Positions 43,608-52,792 of a stretch of DNA of 64,000 bases are shown here, piece by piece. Origin of the DNA: Jiulongibacter sp966250325. GTDB lineage: Bacteria; Bacteroidota; Bacteroidia; Cytophagales; Spirosomataceae. Numbering within the stretch: the stretch's first letter is position 1; the number at the start of each line of letters is the position of its first letter. The notes beneath the pieces were generated by a model, which saw only the letters and a program-made list of their open reading frames with translations, ran no database searches and was not told where the DNA came from. The stretch is from assembly GCA_966250325.1 (NCBI GenBank), contig CBINGY010000019.1, forward strand, positions 1 to 64,000. The letters run 5' to 3'. A program made the translations under genes and the position numbers.

Positions 43608-45254
43608 ATGAACAGAGTAGAGCAACTGGCTCAGTTAAGAAACCGGCAATTTGATCTTTGTATAATCGGTGCAGGGGCCAGCGGAGCCGGCGTAGCTCTG
43701 GATGCCGCTTTACGCGGATACACCGTATGTCTGATTGATCGCAGCGATTTCAGTGCAGAAACCTCATCGCGTTCGACCAAACTGATTCATGGGGGGGTGC
43801 GGTATTTGGAGCAGGCATTCAAAAAGCTGGATTTTGCCCAGCTTAAGCAGGTAAAACACGGTTTGGCCGAACGTAAAACACTGATTAAAAACGCTTCACA
43901 TCTTGCCGGACCGCTCGGACTTATCACTCCGGTTTTTTCATGGATGGAAGGCTTGTATTATTCCATTGGCCTCAGAATTTATGGCTTAATTGCCGGTGAC
44001 GATGGCATGCCCAGAGCACAATGGCTGAATAAAAAGGAGACTTTCCTACGAATGCCCGGCCTTACCAAAAAACTTCATAGCTCTATTTTGTATTATGACG
44101 GCATGTTTGACGATGCCCGATACGTTATTGCACTGGTGCAAAGTTCGGTAAAAGAGGGGGCGGTGGCCGCCAATTATGTATCGTTTCAGTCATTCGAGAA
44201 AAATAAGGAGGGTAAACTCACATCTGCTCATGTGACTGATGAACTCAGCGGAGAGCAATTTGAGATTAAAGCGAATGTATACGTGAATTGTACAGGCCCG
44301 TATTCAGATTATGTAAGGCTGGCGGCAAATCCTGCGGAAGAACCCCGCATGAGACCATCAAAAGGGGTTCATCTTGTTTTTCCTGGCTCTTACCTGCAAA
44401 GCAAGGAGGCCATGCTGATTCCTGAAACCTCAGATGGTCGCGTGGTTTTTGTGAAGCCTTTGGATAATGAGGTGATGGTAGGTACCACGGATACTCCATA
44501 CGACCAGCTCGAAAAGGAGCCTATGCTGGAAAGCGATGAAATTGACTATCTGCTGGAAACGCTTCGGTCTTTCATGGAAAAAATGCCGGATAGAAGTGAG
44601 ATTAAGGCGGGATTTGCCGGAATTCGTCCGCTGCTCGCAGCCAAAAGATCAAACCGCAAAGAAACCAAAAGTCTGCTTCGTGATCATGAAGTGGAGCTGG
44701 ATGAGGTATCCGGACTGGTAAGTTTGCTTGGCGGGAAGTGGACCACCTACCGGGTAATGGCTCAGGATTGTGTGGATCTGATTGGTCAACTTACTGGAAG
44801 AGAGGTTGCCTGTAGCACCTCAGATCATCATCTGGCGGGTAATCAGGTACCTGACTTTGACAAGGAAAACTTCAGGCAACTGGCTCTGCAAAAAGGCTTG
44901 CAGGAAGAAAGTATACGCCAATTACTTTCCAGGTATGGCGATCAGTCGCCGCGACTCCTTGAAATCATAGAGGAAAACAAGTCGCTGGCAGAACCCATCC
45001 TGGAAAACTACCCTTTTCTTCTTGCTGAAGTGATTTACGCGATACGCTTCGAAATGGCGGTAAAGCTGCGTGATTTCCTGAGCCGGAGAATACGTCTGGA
45101 AATTACTGACTGGGAGGGTAGCAAAAAGGCTGCAGAGAAAATTGCTCCGTATTTTCAGCGGGAGCTGGGGTGGGAGGATGAGCAAAGGAAATACGAACTG
45201 AGCGAATATAATTCGATGATTGAAGAGTTTCAACGAAGAGCTTTTGCCGATTAA
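43608..45254 (+). CDS. glpD: Glycerol-3-phosphate dehydrogenase (FAD, respiratory)
   Basis: GlpD oxidises glycerol 3-phosphate to dihydroxyacetone phosphate and passes electrons to quinone at the inner membrane. The 548-residue flavoprotein has the FAD motif IIGAGASGAGVALDAALRG near residue 19, SSRSTKLIHGGVRYLE, and the C-terminal helical domain ending near the last 120 residues. Length is normal. A promoter-like box precedes it, so it is probably not dependent on galK. Confidence 0.95.
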   Translation: MNRVEQLAQLRNRQFDLCIIGAGASGAGVALDAALRGYTVCLIDRSDFSAETSSRSTKLIHGGVRYLEQAFKKLDFAQLKQVKHGLAERKTLIKNASHLAGPLGLITPVFSWMEGLYYSIGLRIYGLIAGDDGMPRAQWLNKKETFLRMPGLTKKLHSSILYYDGMFDDARYVIALVQSSVKEGAVAANYVSFQSFEKNKEGKLTSAHVTDELSGEQFEIKANVYVNCTGPYSDYVRLAANPAEEPRMRPSKGVHLVFPGSYLQSKEAMLIPETSDGRVVFVKPLDNEVMVGTTDTPYDQLEKEPMLESDEIDYLLETLRSFMEKMPDRSEIKAGFAGIRPLLAAKRSNRKETKSLLRDHEVELDEVSGLVSLLGGKWTTYRVMAQDCVDLIGQLTGREVACSTSDHHLAGNQVPDFDKENFRQLALQKGLQEESIRQLLSRYGDQSPRLLEIIEENKSLAEPILENYPFLLAEVIYAIRFEMAVKLRDFLSRRIRLEITDWEGSKKAAEKIAPYFQRELGWEDEQRKYELSEYNSMIEEFQRRAFAD

Positions 45255-45310
45255 AAAAAAAACGCCCCGAAAGTTAAAAGAACAATCGGGATGCTTTGAA
45301 GTAGTTAGTC
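45255..45310 (-). terminator. Weak terminator after the secreted isomerase gene
   Basis: On the minus strand TCCCGA and TCGGGG can pair around a 15-base loop and are followed by CG and ten T. The stem is short and the loop long, so support is modest. Confidence 0.4.
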
Positions 45311-45313
45311 CGA

Positions 45314-46183
45314 TTATTTAAAACCAAATTTGGTCAAACCCTCTTTACTGATTTTGATGGCTTCCATAGGAGTCATTCCGTCAAAAATCTGATCCTGCTC
45401 TACGATGTAGTATTTCATACCAGAAAGTTTGGCATTGGCCAGAATTCGGGCGAAATCAATATTTCCCTGGCCCACCGGAGCAAAGCGGCCTTCATCATCC
45501 ATGTCTTTTACGTGCCAGATTTTGAAACGGCCCGGGTATTTTTTGAAGTAATCCACAGGATCTACCCCGGCTTTGGTCACCCAGTACAGGTCCATTTGGA
45601 AATTGGCAATTTTAGGGTCAAGATGCTCCAGCATATAATCAATTGGAACAATCCCGTTTTTGTTTTTCTCAAACTCAAAATTGTGATTGTGATACAGGAA
45701 TTTTAAACCGGCAGCATTACATTTTTCAGCAAATGTTTTCAGAATACCCGTTAATTTTTCAATATCATCGGTCATGGATAAAGAACGTGTTTCACGATTG
45801 AAACTAAACATGCCCATTGGAGGAACAGGAGAAATAAAATACTCAAAACCTGCGGCTTTTACATCAGCTACCAGCTGATCAATGTTATCCAGAGTAGCAG
45901 AACCCATGTGAACGCTTATGGGCACCAGTCCGAGTCCCTTGGCATAGGAGCTAAACTCCTGCGGAGTCATTCCGTAAAATTTGCCGTCTTTATAATCTAC
46001 GGCCTCTATGTATTTGTATCCCAGATCAGCCACCTGTTTGAGGGTAGCTTTCGGGTCTTTGCCCATTTCATTACGAACGGTGTAGAGGGTCATTCCACCC
46101 CATTTTTTCTGGGCTGCGGCCGAGATACTTAGGGAAATCAGAAGAACCAGAGCTAAAAATTTAGCAAAAACAATCTTTTTCAT
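45314..46183 (-). CDS. Secreted sugar phosphate isomerase/epimerase-like TIM barrel
   Basis: The 289-residue protein has a signal peptide (cleaved near Ser-Ala-Ala-Ala, residue 24) and a xylose-isomerase-like TIM barrel. Metal-ligand segments are YHNHNFEFE, FQMDLYWVTKAG, WHVKDMD and YIVEQDQ. A periplasmic location is unusual for a sugar isomerase acting on phosphates. It suggests a free or 3-keto sugar substrate, in line with the DUF1080 gene 3 kb away. Confidence 0.9.
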   Translation of the reverse strand: MKKIVFAKFLALVLLISLSISAAAQKKWGGMTLYTVRNEMGKDPKATLKQVADLGYKYIEAVDYKDGKFYGMTPQEFSSYAKGLGLVPISVHMGSATLDNIDQLVADVKAAGFEYFISPVPPMGMFSFNRETRSLSMTDDIEKLTGILKTFAEKCNAAGLKFLYHNHNFEFEKNKNGIVPIDYMLEHLDPKIANFQMDLYWVTKAGVDPVDYFKKYPGRFKIWHVKDMDDEGRFAPVGQGNIDFARILANAKLSGMKYYIVEQDQIFDGMTPMEAIKISKEGLTKFGFK

Positions 46184-46350
46184 TTTCTGAGTTTTAGATT
46201 AAGAACAATAGGTTAAAATCGGATTGAAAACCGGGTGCTAGTTAATCAAAAAGCATGAAGATCGCTTGAAAATTTGACGTTTGGGTAGTTTTTCTCGATA
46301 GGAAGCCGGGCCTGGGGTCAGTAGATTCCAGATTGAAAAATAAATCCGAT

Positions 46351-47310
46351 TTACTTCGGATCAGTGTTTCTGAAATCCATTTTTCCCATTTCGAAACTGC
46401 GAATGATGATCTCTTTTTCCAGTTCCAGAATGCCCTTGAGTGATTCATAGTCTACTTTTTCGGCATCATCGGTGGGTTTGTGATAGTCATCATGGCCGCC
46501 TGTATGAAAGAAAAGCACCGGGATATTCTTTTCGTAAAAGGAAGTCTGGTCTGAGCCGCCCCGGCCCTCGTAGCCGGTATAGAATTTGACCTGATTCGCT
46601 GTGTCAATTCCGGAGAAAATTTCTTCAAACTGCGGAGAAGAGCCATAGCCAATTACAGAAACGCCACGTTCAGGTGCAAATCGCCCGATCATGTCCATAT
46701 TGAGCATGAAGTGAACCGATTCCAGGGGGATGGTAGGATGATTCACAAAATAGCGGGAACCCACCAGACCCAGCTCCTCTGCACCAAACGAGATAAAAAG
46801 AAAATTGAAGGGTTCCTTTTCTTTGTTTCCTGAAAAGTAGCGGGCCAGTTCCAGAAGCCCGGCCACACCCGAGGCATTATCATCGGCTCCGTTGTGAATC
46901 ACGCCATAGCTGGTAGAATCCCGGGAACTGCCTTGCTTCCCTTCTCCGAGGTGATCGTAGTGGGCTCCGATCACAATAGTTTTATCACTTCCGTTATCCA
47001 GAAATCCTAGGATATTACGTGAGCTCCGCACACTATCCGGCACGATCACCCGACGTACCCTAGCCTGAAAGTTCTGGTAAAATCCTTTTTCGCCTTTGGG
47101 CAGAAGGCCGTACTTTTTGAATTCCCTGCGGATGTAGGAAGAAGCTTTTTGTGCTCCCATGCTTCCCGTACCCCGTCCTTTCAACTGGTCATCTGCCAAA
47201 AAGTAGACATGTTTTTTTAAAAGGTCAATTTCCTGAGCCCCGGCAGTAAAGGATAAGAGGTTGAAGGTCAGTAGAACAAAGAAGAAAACGAAAACCAGTT
47301 TGTCTGACAT
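46351..47310 (-). CDS. M28-family metallopeptidase, secreted
   Basis: The 319-residue zinc aminopeptidase-like protein has a signal peptide (cleaved after Gly-Ala-Gln, near 26). The co-catalytic two-zinc site is visible: His-Tyr-Asp-His, NGADDNASG, GAEELGLVGS, NMDMIGR and the final His in GGHDDYHKPTDD. It probably removes N-terminal residues from peptides outside the cytoplasm. It has no close operon partner. Confidence 0.94.
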   Translation of the reverse strand: MSDKLVFVFFFVLLTFNLLSFTAGAQEIDLLKKHVYFLADDQLKGRGTGSMGAQKASSYIRREFKKYGLLPKGEKGFYQNFQARVRRVIVPDSVRSSRNILGFLDNGSDKTIVIGAHYDHLGEGKQGSSRDSTSYGVIHNGADDNASGVAGLLELARYFSGNKEKEPFNFLFISFGAEELGLVGSRYFVNHPTIPLESVHFMLNMDMIGRFAPERGVSVIGYGSSPQFEEIFSGIDTANQVKFYTGYEGRGGSDQTSFYEKNIPVLFFHTGGHDDYHKPTDDAEKVDYESLKGILELEKEIIIRSFEMGKMDFRNTDPK

Positions 47311-47425
47311 AGCGGAAAATACCTAATTTTTGCCTCAAATATGTGGAATAATTCAGGTCTCTGGATAAGAACGCAAAAGATTTATTGAGGCCTACAGGCT
47401 GTGATCAAAACCCTGATTCAAATCA

Positions 47426-47457
47426 TTTCACATGTAGAACCAAAAGCTGTATCTTTG
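47426..47457 (+). promoter_or_regulatory. Promoter of feoAB
   Basis: TTTC (47426-47429) and TATCTTTG (47450-47457) are 20 bases apart, a near-full match to the Bacteroidota consensus. The start codon is 46 bases downstream. The AT-rich leader between them may contain an iron-regulator site, but I cannot identify one. Confidence 0.6.
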
Positions 47458-47503
47458 TGTTTAATTTAAACTAATTCTAAACTGATCGAATCAGGTCTCG
47501 GCT

Positions 47504-47749
47504 ATGTCACTAACCACTAGCTACGTTTCTCTCGCAGACCTGCCCAAAGGCAGCCGGGCAGAGGTAGTAGCCTTTCACGATACTCCATTATCCCTCCGGT
47601 TAATGCAGTTTGGCTTCACGCCGGGCACGGCCCTGAAGGTTGATTGCCATGCTCCGCTGGGATGCCCTGTTTGTATAAGTTTAGACGGCGATTATCATCT
47701 TTCTTTACGGAAATCTGAGGCCGAAACCATTGAAGTTCGATTAGTTTAA
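47504..47749 (+). CDS. feoA: FeoA, ferrous iron transport accessory protein
   Basis: The 81-residue protein is an SH3-like FeoA domain: LADLPKGSRAEVVAF, RLMQFGFTPGT, PVCISLDGDYHLSLR. FeoA binds FeoB in the cytoplasm and supports ferrous iron uptake. It precedes feoB by 28 bases in the same operon. Confidence 0.95.
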   Translation: MSLTTSYVSLADLPKGSRAEVVAFHDTPLSLRLMQFGFTPGTALKVDCHAPLGCPVCISLDGDYHLSLRKSEAETIEVRLV

Positions 47750-47777
47750 AAGAAAGCCCGAAGCGAGGGTATGGTTC

Positions 47778-49871
47778 ATGAAAGTAGCTTTATTAGGAAA
47801 CCCAAATTCTGGCAAGTCTTCACTTTTTAATCACCTTACAGGTCTCAGACAAAAGATCGGAAATTTCCCCGGAGTAACCGTTGACAAGAAAATCGGTTTT
47901 TGCAGGGTGAATGCCGATTTTGAGATCGAAGTCATTGATTTTCCCGGAACCTACAGTATCTATCCCGGTTCGCTGGATGAGCAGGTGGTGCTGGAGGTAC
48001 TGGCCAATCCTAAAAACTCAGATTACCCGGATCTGGCCGTGGTGGTGGTAGATGCCACCAATTTGAAGAGAAATATGCTTCTTTTTGAGCAGGTCAGTGA
48101 TCTGGGTATTCCATGTATTCTGGCCTTAAACATGCTGGATTCTGCTCTGGATCTGGGTATAGAAATAGACTCTCTCAGGATGTCATCCATTCTGGGGGTG
48201 CCGGTGGTGGAGATCAATGCAAGGGAAGGAATAGGTTTGGAAGGACTGAAACTGGCCATTGTGAATCAACTCAAAGAGCCACAGGGCCATACCAATTCTG
48301 AAATTCTGGATGAGGCCAATCTGACCGTTGCATCCTGGATTGAAAAGGAGTTTGAACTGACTAATCACTATCTGGCGATGCAGTATCTTGCTCAATCACA
48401 GAAGCTTGACTTTCTGGGTTTTGACAAGCAAAAAAAGCTGCAGAATCTTTCCAGGGAAATTCAGTTTGACCCCGATCGCTTTCAATCGCAGGACACGGTT
48501 CAGAGGTATCGGGATATCGCAGAAACATTAAGCCAGACACTAAGCCACTCGGGTGTTAAAAAACAATCGTTTACAGAAAAATTAGACAAAATACTTCTGC
48601 ATAAAATCTGGGGATATGCCATTTTTCTGGGTGTGCTTTTTCTGATTTTTCAGGCGGTCTTTGCCCTGGCCTCGTATCCAATGGATTGGATTGATGCGGG
48701 TATCGGATCTCTTACAGACTGGCTGAAATCTGTATTACCGGAGTCTAAATTAACCGACCTGCTTACAGACGGAATCATAAGTGGAGTAGGTGGAGTGGTG
48801 ATATTTATCCCTCAAATCGCCTTTTTGTTTATCCTTATTTCCTTGCTGGAGGAAAGTGGCTATATGGCCCGGGTGGTGGTGCTTATGGATAAGGTGATCA
48901 GGAGATTTGGACTCAGCGGAAGGTCGGTAGTTCCACTTATCAGCGGAATGGCCTGTGCCGTACCGGCGATCATGTCGGCCCGTACCATCGGTAACTGGAA
49001 AGACCGGCTCATCACCATCATGGTAACTCCCCTTATGAGTTGCTCGGCACGTTTACCTATTTATACCATCATCATTGCTCTTGTTATTCCCGAGCAGAAG
49101 GTGCTGGGTTTCTTTGGCCTGCAGGGACTCATGCTCATGGGTCTTTATCTGCTTGGTTTTTTTGCCGCCCTGCTTTCCGGATGGCTCATGAAAAAAATCC
49201 TGAAGTCGAGGGAGCGTAGTTATTTTGTGATGGAGCTACCCACCTACAAGCCGCCAAGGTGGTCACAGGTAGGATATACCGTTTACGAAAAAGTGAAAAC
49301 GTTTGTGCTTGAAGCGGGGAAAGTCATTCTGGCAATTTCTATTGTGCTTTGGGTACTTTCCTCCTACGGTCCCGGTGAAGAATTTGAACAGGCAGAAGCG
49401 TACGTGAAAGCAGAGAACCCGGGTTTGGAGGGCACCAGCTTAGAGAATAAACTGGCCTCTTACCGTCTGGAAAAATCCTATGCTGGGGTTTTTGGTAAGG
49501 CTATTGAGCCAGCTATTGAGCCGTTGGGGTATGACTGGAAGATCGGAATTGCACTTATTACATCTTTCGCTGCCCGTGAGGTGTTTGTAGGCACCATGAG
49601 CACCATTTATAGTATAGGTGCTGTGGAAGATGAAAACACCATTAAAGCCCGTATGCGAAAAGAAATCAACCCGGAAACAGGTGGCCCACGCTTTGACCTC
49701 CCCACTTCTTCCTCTCTGTTGATTTTCTATGTGTTTGCCATGATGTGTATGAGCACACTTGCGGTGGTTTACCGGGAAACCAAAGGCTGGAAATGGCCGG
49801 TAATTCAATTGATCTATATGACTGCTTTAGCCTATGTGGCTGCGTTGGTGGTGTATCAGTTGATGAAATGA
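47778..49871 (+). CDS. feoB: FeoB, ferrous iron transporter
   Basis: FeoB takes up Fe(II) across the inner membrane. The 697-residue protein has an N-terminal G domain (G1 GNPNSGKSS at about 7-15, G3 DFPGTYS, G4 LNMLD). A helical regulatory spacer follows to about 265. A membrane region has two Gate motifs, including conserved cysteines in ISGMACAVPA and TPLMSCSARLP. The length is normal and both Gate regions are intact. Confidence 0.96.
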   Translation: MKVALLGNPNSGKSSLFNHLTGLRQKIGNFPGVTVDKKIGFCRVNADFEIEVIDFPGTYSIYPGSLDEQVVLEVLANPKNSDYPDLAVVVVDATNLKRNMLLFEQVSDLGIPCILALNMLDSALDLGIEIDSLRMSSILGVPVVEINAREGIGLEGLKLAIVNQLKEPQGHTNSEILDEANLTVASWIEKEFELTNHYLAMQYLAQSQKLDFLGFDKQKKLQNLSREIQFDPDRFQSQDTVQRYRDIAETLSQTLSHSGVKKQSFTEKLDKILLHKIWGYAIFLGVLFLIFQAVFALASYPMDWIDAGIGSLTDWLKSVLPESKLTDLLTDGIISGVGGVVIFIPQIAFLFILISLLEESGYMARVVVLMDKVIRRFGLSGRSVVPLISGMACAVPAIMSARTIGNWKDRLITIMVTPLMSCSARLPIYTIIIALVIPEQKVLGFFGLQGLMLMGLYLLGFFAALLSGWLMKKILKSRERSYFVMELPTYKPPRWSQVGYTVYEKVKTFVLEAGKVILAISIVLWVLSSYGPGEEFEQAEAYVKAENPGLEGTSLENKLASYRLEKSYAGVFGKAIEPAIEPLGYDWKIGIALITSFAAREVFVGTMSTIYSIGAVEDENTIKARMRKEINPETGGPRFDLPTSSSLLIFYVFAMMCMSTLAVVYRETKGWKWPVIQLIYMTALAYVAALVVYQLMK

Positions 49872-49897
49872 TCGGAATGTTTTCCTAACTTTAGGAT

Positions 49898-50491
49898 ATG
49901 GAACTGGCAGAAATGGATATAACGAGCATTGATCAGCTTGATTTCTCAAAGCGATACACCTACGCAGACTATCTTTTATGGAAGTTTGAAGAACGTCTTG
50001 AGCTCATCAAAGGCAGGATATTTCGGATGTCTCCGGCACCGAGCCGCAGGCATCAGGAAATTGTTGGTGATTTGTATTTTACGATCAGGACTATTTTTGA
50101 ATCGGTCTCCTGCCAATTGTTTGTTTCACCTTTTGATGTTCGTCTTCCCGAGAAATCAGGATCAATTAAATCCAGAAATGTAGTTCAGCCTGATTTATGC
50201 ATTGTTTGCGACGCTACTAAACTTGATGAGAAAGGATGCAATGGTGCACCCGATCTCATAATTGAAGTGCTTTCGCCCGGCAATACAAAAAAGGAAATGG
50301 ACGATAAATATTCCTTGTATGAGGAATCTGGAGTGCGTGAATACTGGATGGTACAGCCCGAAGATAAATGCGTGATCATTTATGTTCTGAATGAACATGG
50401 CCAATACATCGGGATCAAACCTTCAACGGATAGGGTTAAATCCGTTATTTTCCCGCAGGTAGAATTTGATCTGGAGCCAATTTGGAGATAA
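49898..50491 (+). CDS. Uma2-family (DUF820) putative endonuclease
   Basis: The 197-residue protein has the restriction-endonuclease-like fold of Uma2/DUF820. Landmarks are TYADYLLWKFEERLELIKGRI, the VQPDLCIVCD strand with the acidic residue, and DLIIEVLSPGNTKKE with the Glu of the PD-(D/E)xK core. Function in the cell is unknown for the family. It follows feoB by 26 bases, but a functional link is unlikely. Confidence 0.9.
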   Translation: MELAEMDITSIDQLDFSKRYTYADYLLWKFEERLELIKGRIFRMSPAPSRRHQEIVGDLYFTIRTIFESVSCQLFVSPFDVRLPEKSGSIKSRNVVQPDLCIVCDATKLDEKGCNGAPDLIIEVLSPGNTKKEMDDKYSLYEESGVREYWMVQPEDKCVIIYVLNEHGQYIGIKPSTDRVKSVIFPQVEFDLEPIWR

Positions 50492-50524
50492 TTAAGGTTC
50501 AGAGTTCACCGAACCTTAATTTTG
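50489..50524. terminator. Hairpin between Uma2 gene and aldo/keto reductase gene
   Basis: An 11-bp perfect inverted repeat (AATTAAGGTTC and complement) with a 10-base loop spans the end of the Uma2 stop codon and the gap before the convergent gene. The stem is AT-rich and the T-run is short, so termination would be moderate. Confidence 0.6.
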
Positions 50525-50529
50525 ACTGA

Positions 50530-51480
50530 TTATCCCCACAAACTTTCAACCGTATAATCAGATCCTGGCAGACACCAGAAATCTCCTTTGATATATCTGT
50601 AATCCCGGTTTACACTTGCCAGTTTTTCCATTTCTTCGGGCGAAAGAGAAATATCGGCCGCTTCCAGATTTTGTTTCAGACGATCGGGGTTTACTGATTT
50701 AGGAATAACCACGGTTCCCCGGTTTACCGCCCACGCCAGCATCACCTGAGCTGCAGAGATGCCTTTTGAACCGGCAATTTCTCCGATGACCGGATTGTCA
50801 AAAAGTTTAGGTTCCCCTTCCACAATGCGGTTTGCCGGGCGATCAGACGACCCCAGCGGCGAATAGGCAGTTAGAAGGATTCCGTGGGCATCGCAGTAAC
50901 TTTTCAAAAGAGGTTGCTGTAAAAAAGGATGAGATTCCACCTGATTCATTTCCGGTTTCACGCCGGTGGCATTCGTTACCAGCTCAATTTTACCGATACT
51001 GAAGTTACTCACTCCGATATGACGGGAAAGGCCCATTTTTTTGAGATGTACCATTCCTTCCCAGGTTTCTTCCAGTGGAGTTGTTTTAAGACTCACCAGG
51101 TCATCAGCAGTTTGCGGGAAATTGGTGTGATCTGCCACCACCACCGGCCAGTGAATCAGATAAAGGTCCAGGTAATCAAGCCCCAGATCGGCCAATGTAC
51201 CCTCACAGGCGGCTTGAATCTGTTCTTTTCTATGGCGGTTATTCCAAAGTTTTGATGTTACAAAAAGCTTTTCTCTTTTCGCGTCACCCGCCTTAAATGC
51301 ATCAGAAAAGGCCTGACCTATTTCCTTCTCATTGCCATATACGAATGCACAATCGAAGTGGGTGTAACCTATCTCAAGGGCTTTTCTTACAGCCTGATAT
51401 ACCTCACCAGGTTGAGATTTCCAGGTGCCCAGTCCTAATGCGGGTATTTGATCACCATTTGTAAACGGAAGGTATTTCAT
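50530..51480 (-). CDS. Aldo/keto reductase
   Basis: The enzyme (316 residues from ATG at 51480) is a NADPH-dependent TIM-barrel reductase. The catalytic tetrad is visible: Asp in THFDCAF, Tyr in VYGNE, Lys in VTSKLWN and His in YLIHWP. The cofactor segment is AVNRGTVVIPKSVNPDRL. The substrate is unknown, and similar enzymes reduce aldehydes such as methylglyoxal. The longer frame from 51507 adds nine residues without homology. Confidence 0.93.
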   Translation of the reverse strand: MKYLPFTNGDQIPALGLGTWKSQPGEVYQAVRKALEIGYTHFDCAFVYGNEKEIGQAFSDAFKAGDAKREKLFVTSKLWNNRHRKEQIQAACEGTLADLGLDYLDLYLIHWPVVVADHTNFPQTADDLVSLKTTPLEETWEGMVHLKKMGLSRHIGVSNFSIGKIELVTNATGVKPEMNQVESHPFLQQPLLKSYCDAHGILLTAYSPLGSSDRPANRIVEGEPKLFDNPVIGEIAGSKGISAAQVMLAWAVNRGTVVIPKSVNPDRLKQNLEAADISLSPEEMEKLASVNRDYRYIKGDFWCLPGSDYTVESLWG

Positions 51481-51537
51481 ACTCTGTCTAATTTTATACG
51501 TTGACAATTTAACTTATGATTTGTCATATTTCCCGGA

Positions 51538-52665
51538 TTATAAACCGAATGCTTTTTTCAATATTTCTACAGCCTTTACCACATTGGCCCGCTGGGTACC
51601 AAAGTTTAGCCGGAAATAGCCCTTTCCATGAAATTGATGATCACCAGAAACGCCGAGTCCGTACTTCAATAAATATTCTTCGGGATTTTCCTGATCACAG
51701 GCAATCCATGCCAGATAGGTAGCATCCAGTGGTTCCATACGTAACCCTTTGATCTGATTGATTTCCTGCAAGAGGTAATCGTGATTTCCTTTCAGATAGG
51801 TGATTAATTCTTTTCTCCAGGGTTCCCCATACTGATAAGCGGCCTTCATACTTTCCATTTGCCAGTTGTTCATATGCGGCATTATGCCAAAACAAACTTC
51901 CTGAAATCTTTTTCTTAAGCCGTCATTCGGAATTACAGCAAACGAACCACCCAGGCCGGCAATGTTCCAGGTTTTACTGGGGGCCAGAAGTGTGATGGAG
52001 TGCTGCTCAATTTCAGGATTTAAAGAGGCTATTGAAATATGCTTTTTGGTGTCATTCAGAATGAGATCACAATGAATCTCATCAGATACCAGAATGAGGT
52101 TATTGCTCAGGCAAAAATCTGCCAGATGGCTCAATTCTTCCTTAGAAAAAACTTTGCCATTGGGGTTATGAGGATTACACAGCATATACATGCCTGTCTG
52201 AGGGGTCAGATTCTGTTGCATCGCGTCAAAATCCATTGCCCAGTCATCTTGTTCCCTTTTGAAAGGCACTTCTTGTGTGATTCCTCCGGCCGACTGTGCC
52301 GATCTGAAAAGGTGATAGTACACCGGCGTGGTGGTCATCACGGCATTTTTATGAGGTGGCAAAATACGCGAAGAGGCATGAAGCCCGGGAACCAGACCCG
52401 GCAAAAGTACAATCCACTCTTTTTTGATCATCCAGTTGTGACGAACGGCAAGACGTTCAGTAAGAAGCTCTTTTAACTCCTCTGAGGGTTTTGCGTACCC
52501 AAAAATCTGGCGGTCTGTAATCTTCTGAAGTGCTTCACGAATTTCATCCGGGCTTTCAAAGTCCATATCTGCTACCCACATAGGAAGTACATCGGAAGGC
52601 TTCAGATCCCACTTCATGCTATTGGTTCCACGTCGTTGAGTGGGTTTGTCGAAGTTAAAGGGCAT
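51538..52665 (-). CDS. MalY/PatB-type PLP enzyme (cystathionine beta-lyase)
   Basis: The 375-residue fold-type I PLP enzyme has the MalY/PatB start (DRRGTNSMKWD-like RRGTNSMKWDL, then PMWVADMDFESP). Further landmarks are CNPHNPNGKVF, SDEIHCDL and PLP lysine in APSKTWNIAGL. MalY/PatB proteins split cystathionine or cysteine conjugates; some have aminotransferase side activity. It stands alone on the minus strand, divergent from a Gfo/Idh/MocA gene. Confidence 0.93.
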   Translation of the reverse strand: MPFNFDKPTQRRGTNSMKWDLKPSDVLPMWVADMDFESPDEIREALQKITDRQIFGYAKPSEELKELLTERLAVRHNWMIKKEWIVLLPGLVPGLHASSRILPPHKNAVMTTTPVYYHLFRSAQSAGGITQEVPFKREQDDWAMDFDAMQQNLTPQTGMYMLCNPHNPNGKVFSKEELSHLADFCLSNNLILVSDEIHCDLILNDTKKHISIASLNPEIEQHSITLLAPSKTWNIAGLGGSFAVIPNDGLRKRFQEVCFGIMPHMNNWQMESMKAAYQYGEPWRKELITYLKGNHDYLLQEINQIKGLRMEPLDATYLAWIACDQENPEEYLLKYGLGVSGDHQFHGKGYFRLNFGTQRANVVKAVEILKKAFGL

Positions 52666-52792
52666 TTGTCGTTAATTTTTGCAAATAAAGGGAAATTGGT
52701 GTTTTGACTAAAGAATTAACTCACATCTCGACAGGATAATTCAATTATCGCGGCGATTCTCTATATTCACCGCTGACAACCCTTTTAAACGA

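Noticed and set aside
46242..46448. 68-residue minus-strand frame overlapping the end of the M28 gene
   Set aside because: It overlaps a well-supported peptidase gene in another frame and has no protein-like pattern.
47458..47503. Possible Fur/DtxR site in the feoA leader
   Set aside because: The leader is AT-rich but no convincing inverted repeat could be identified by eye.
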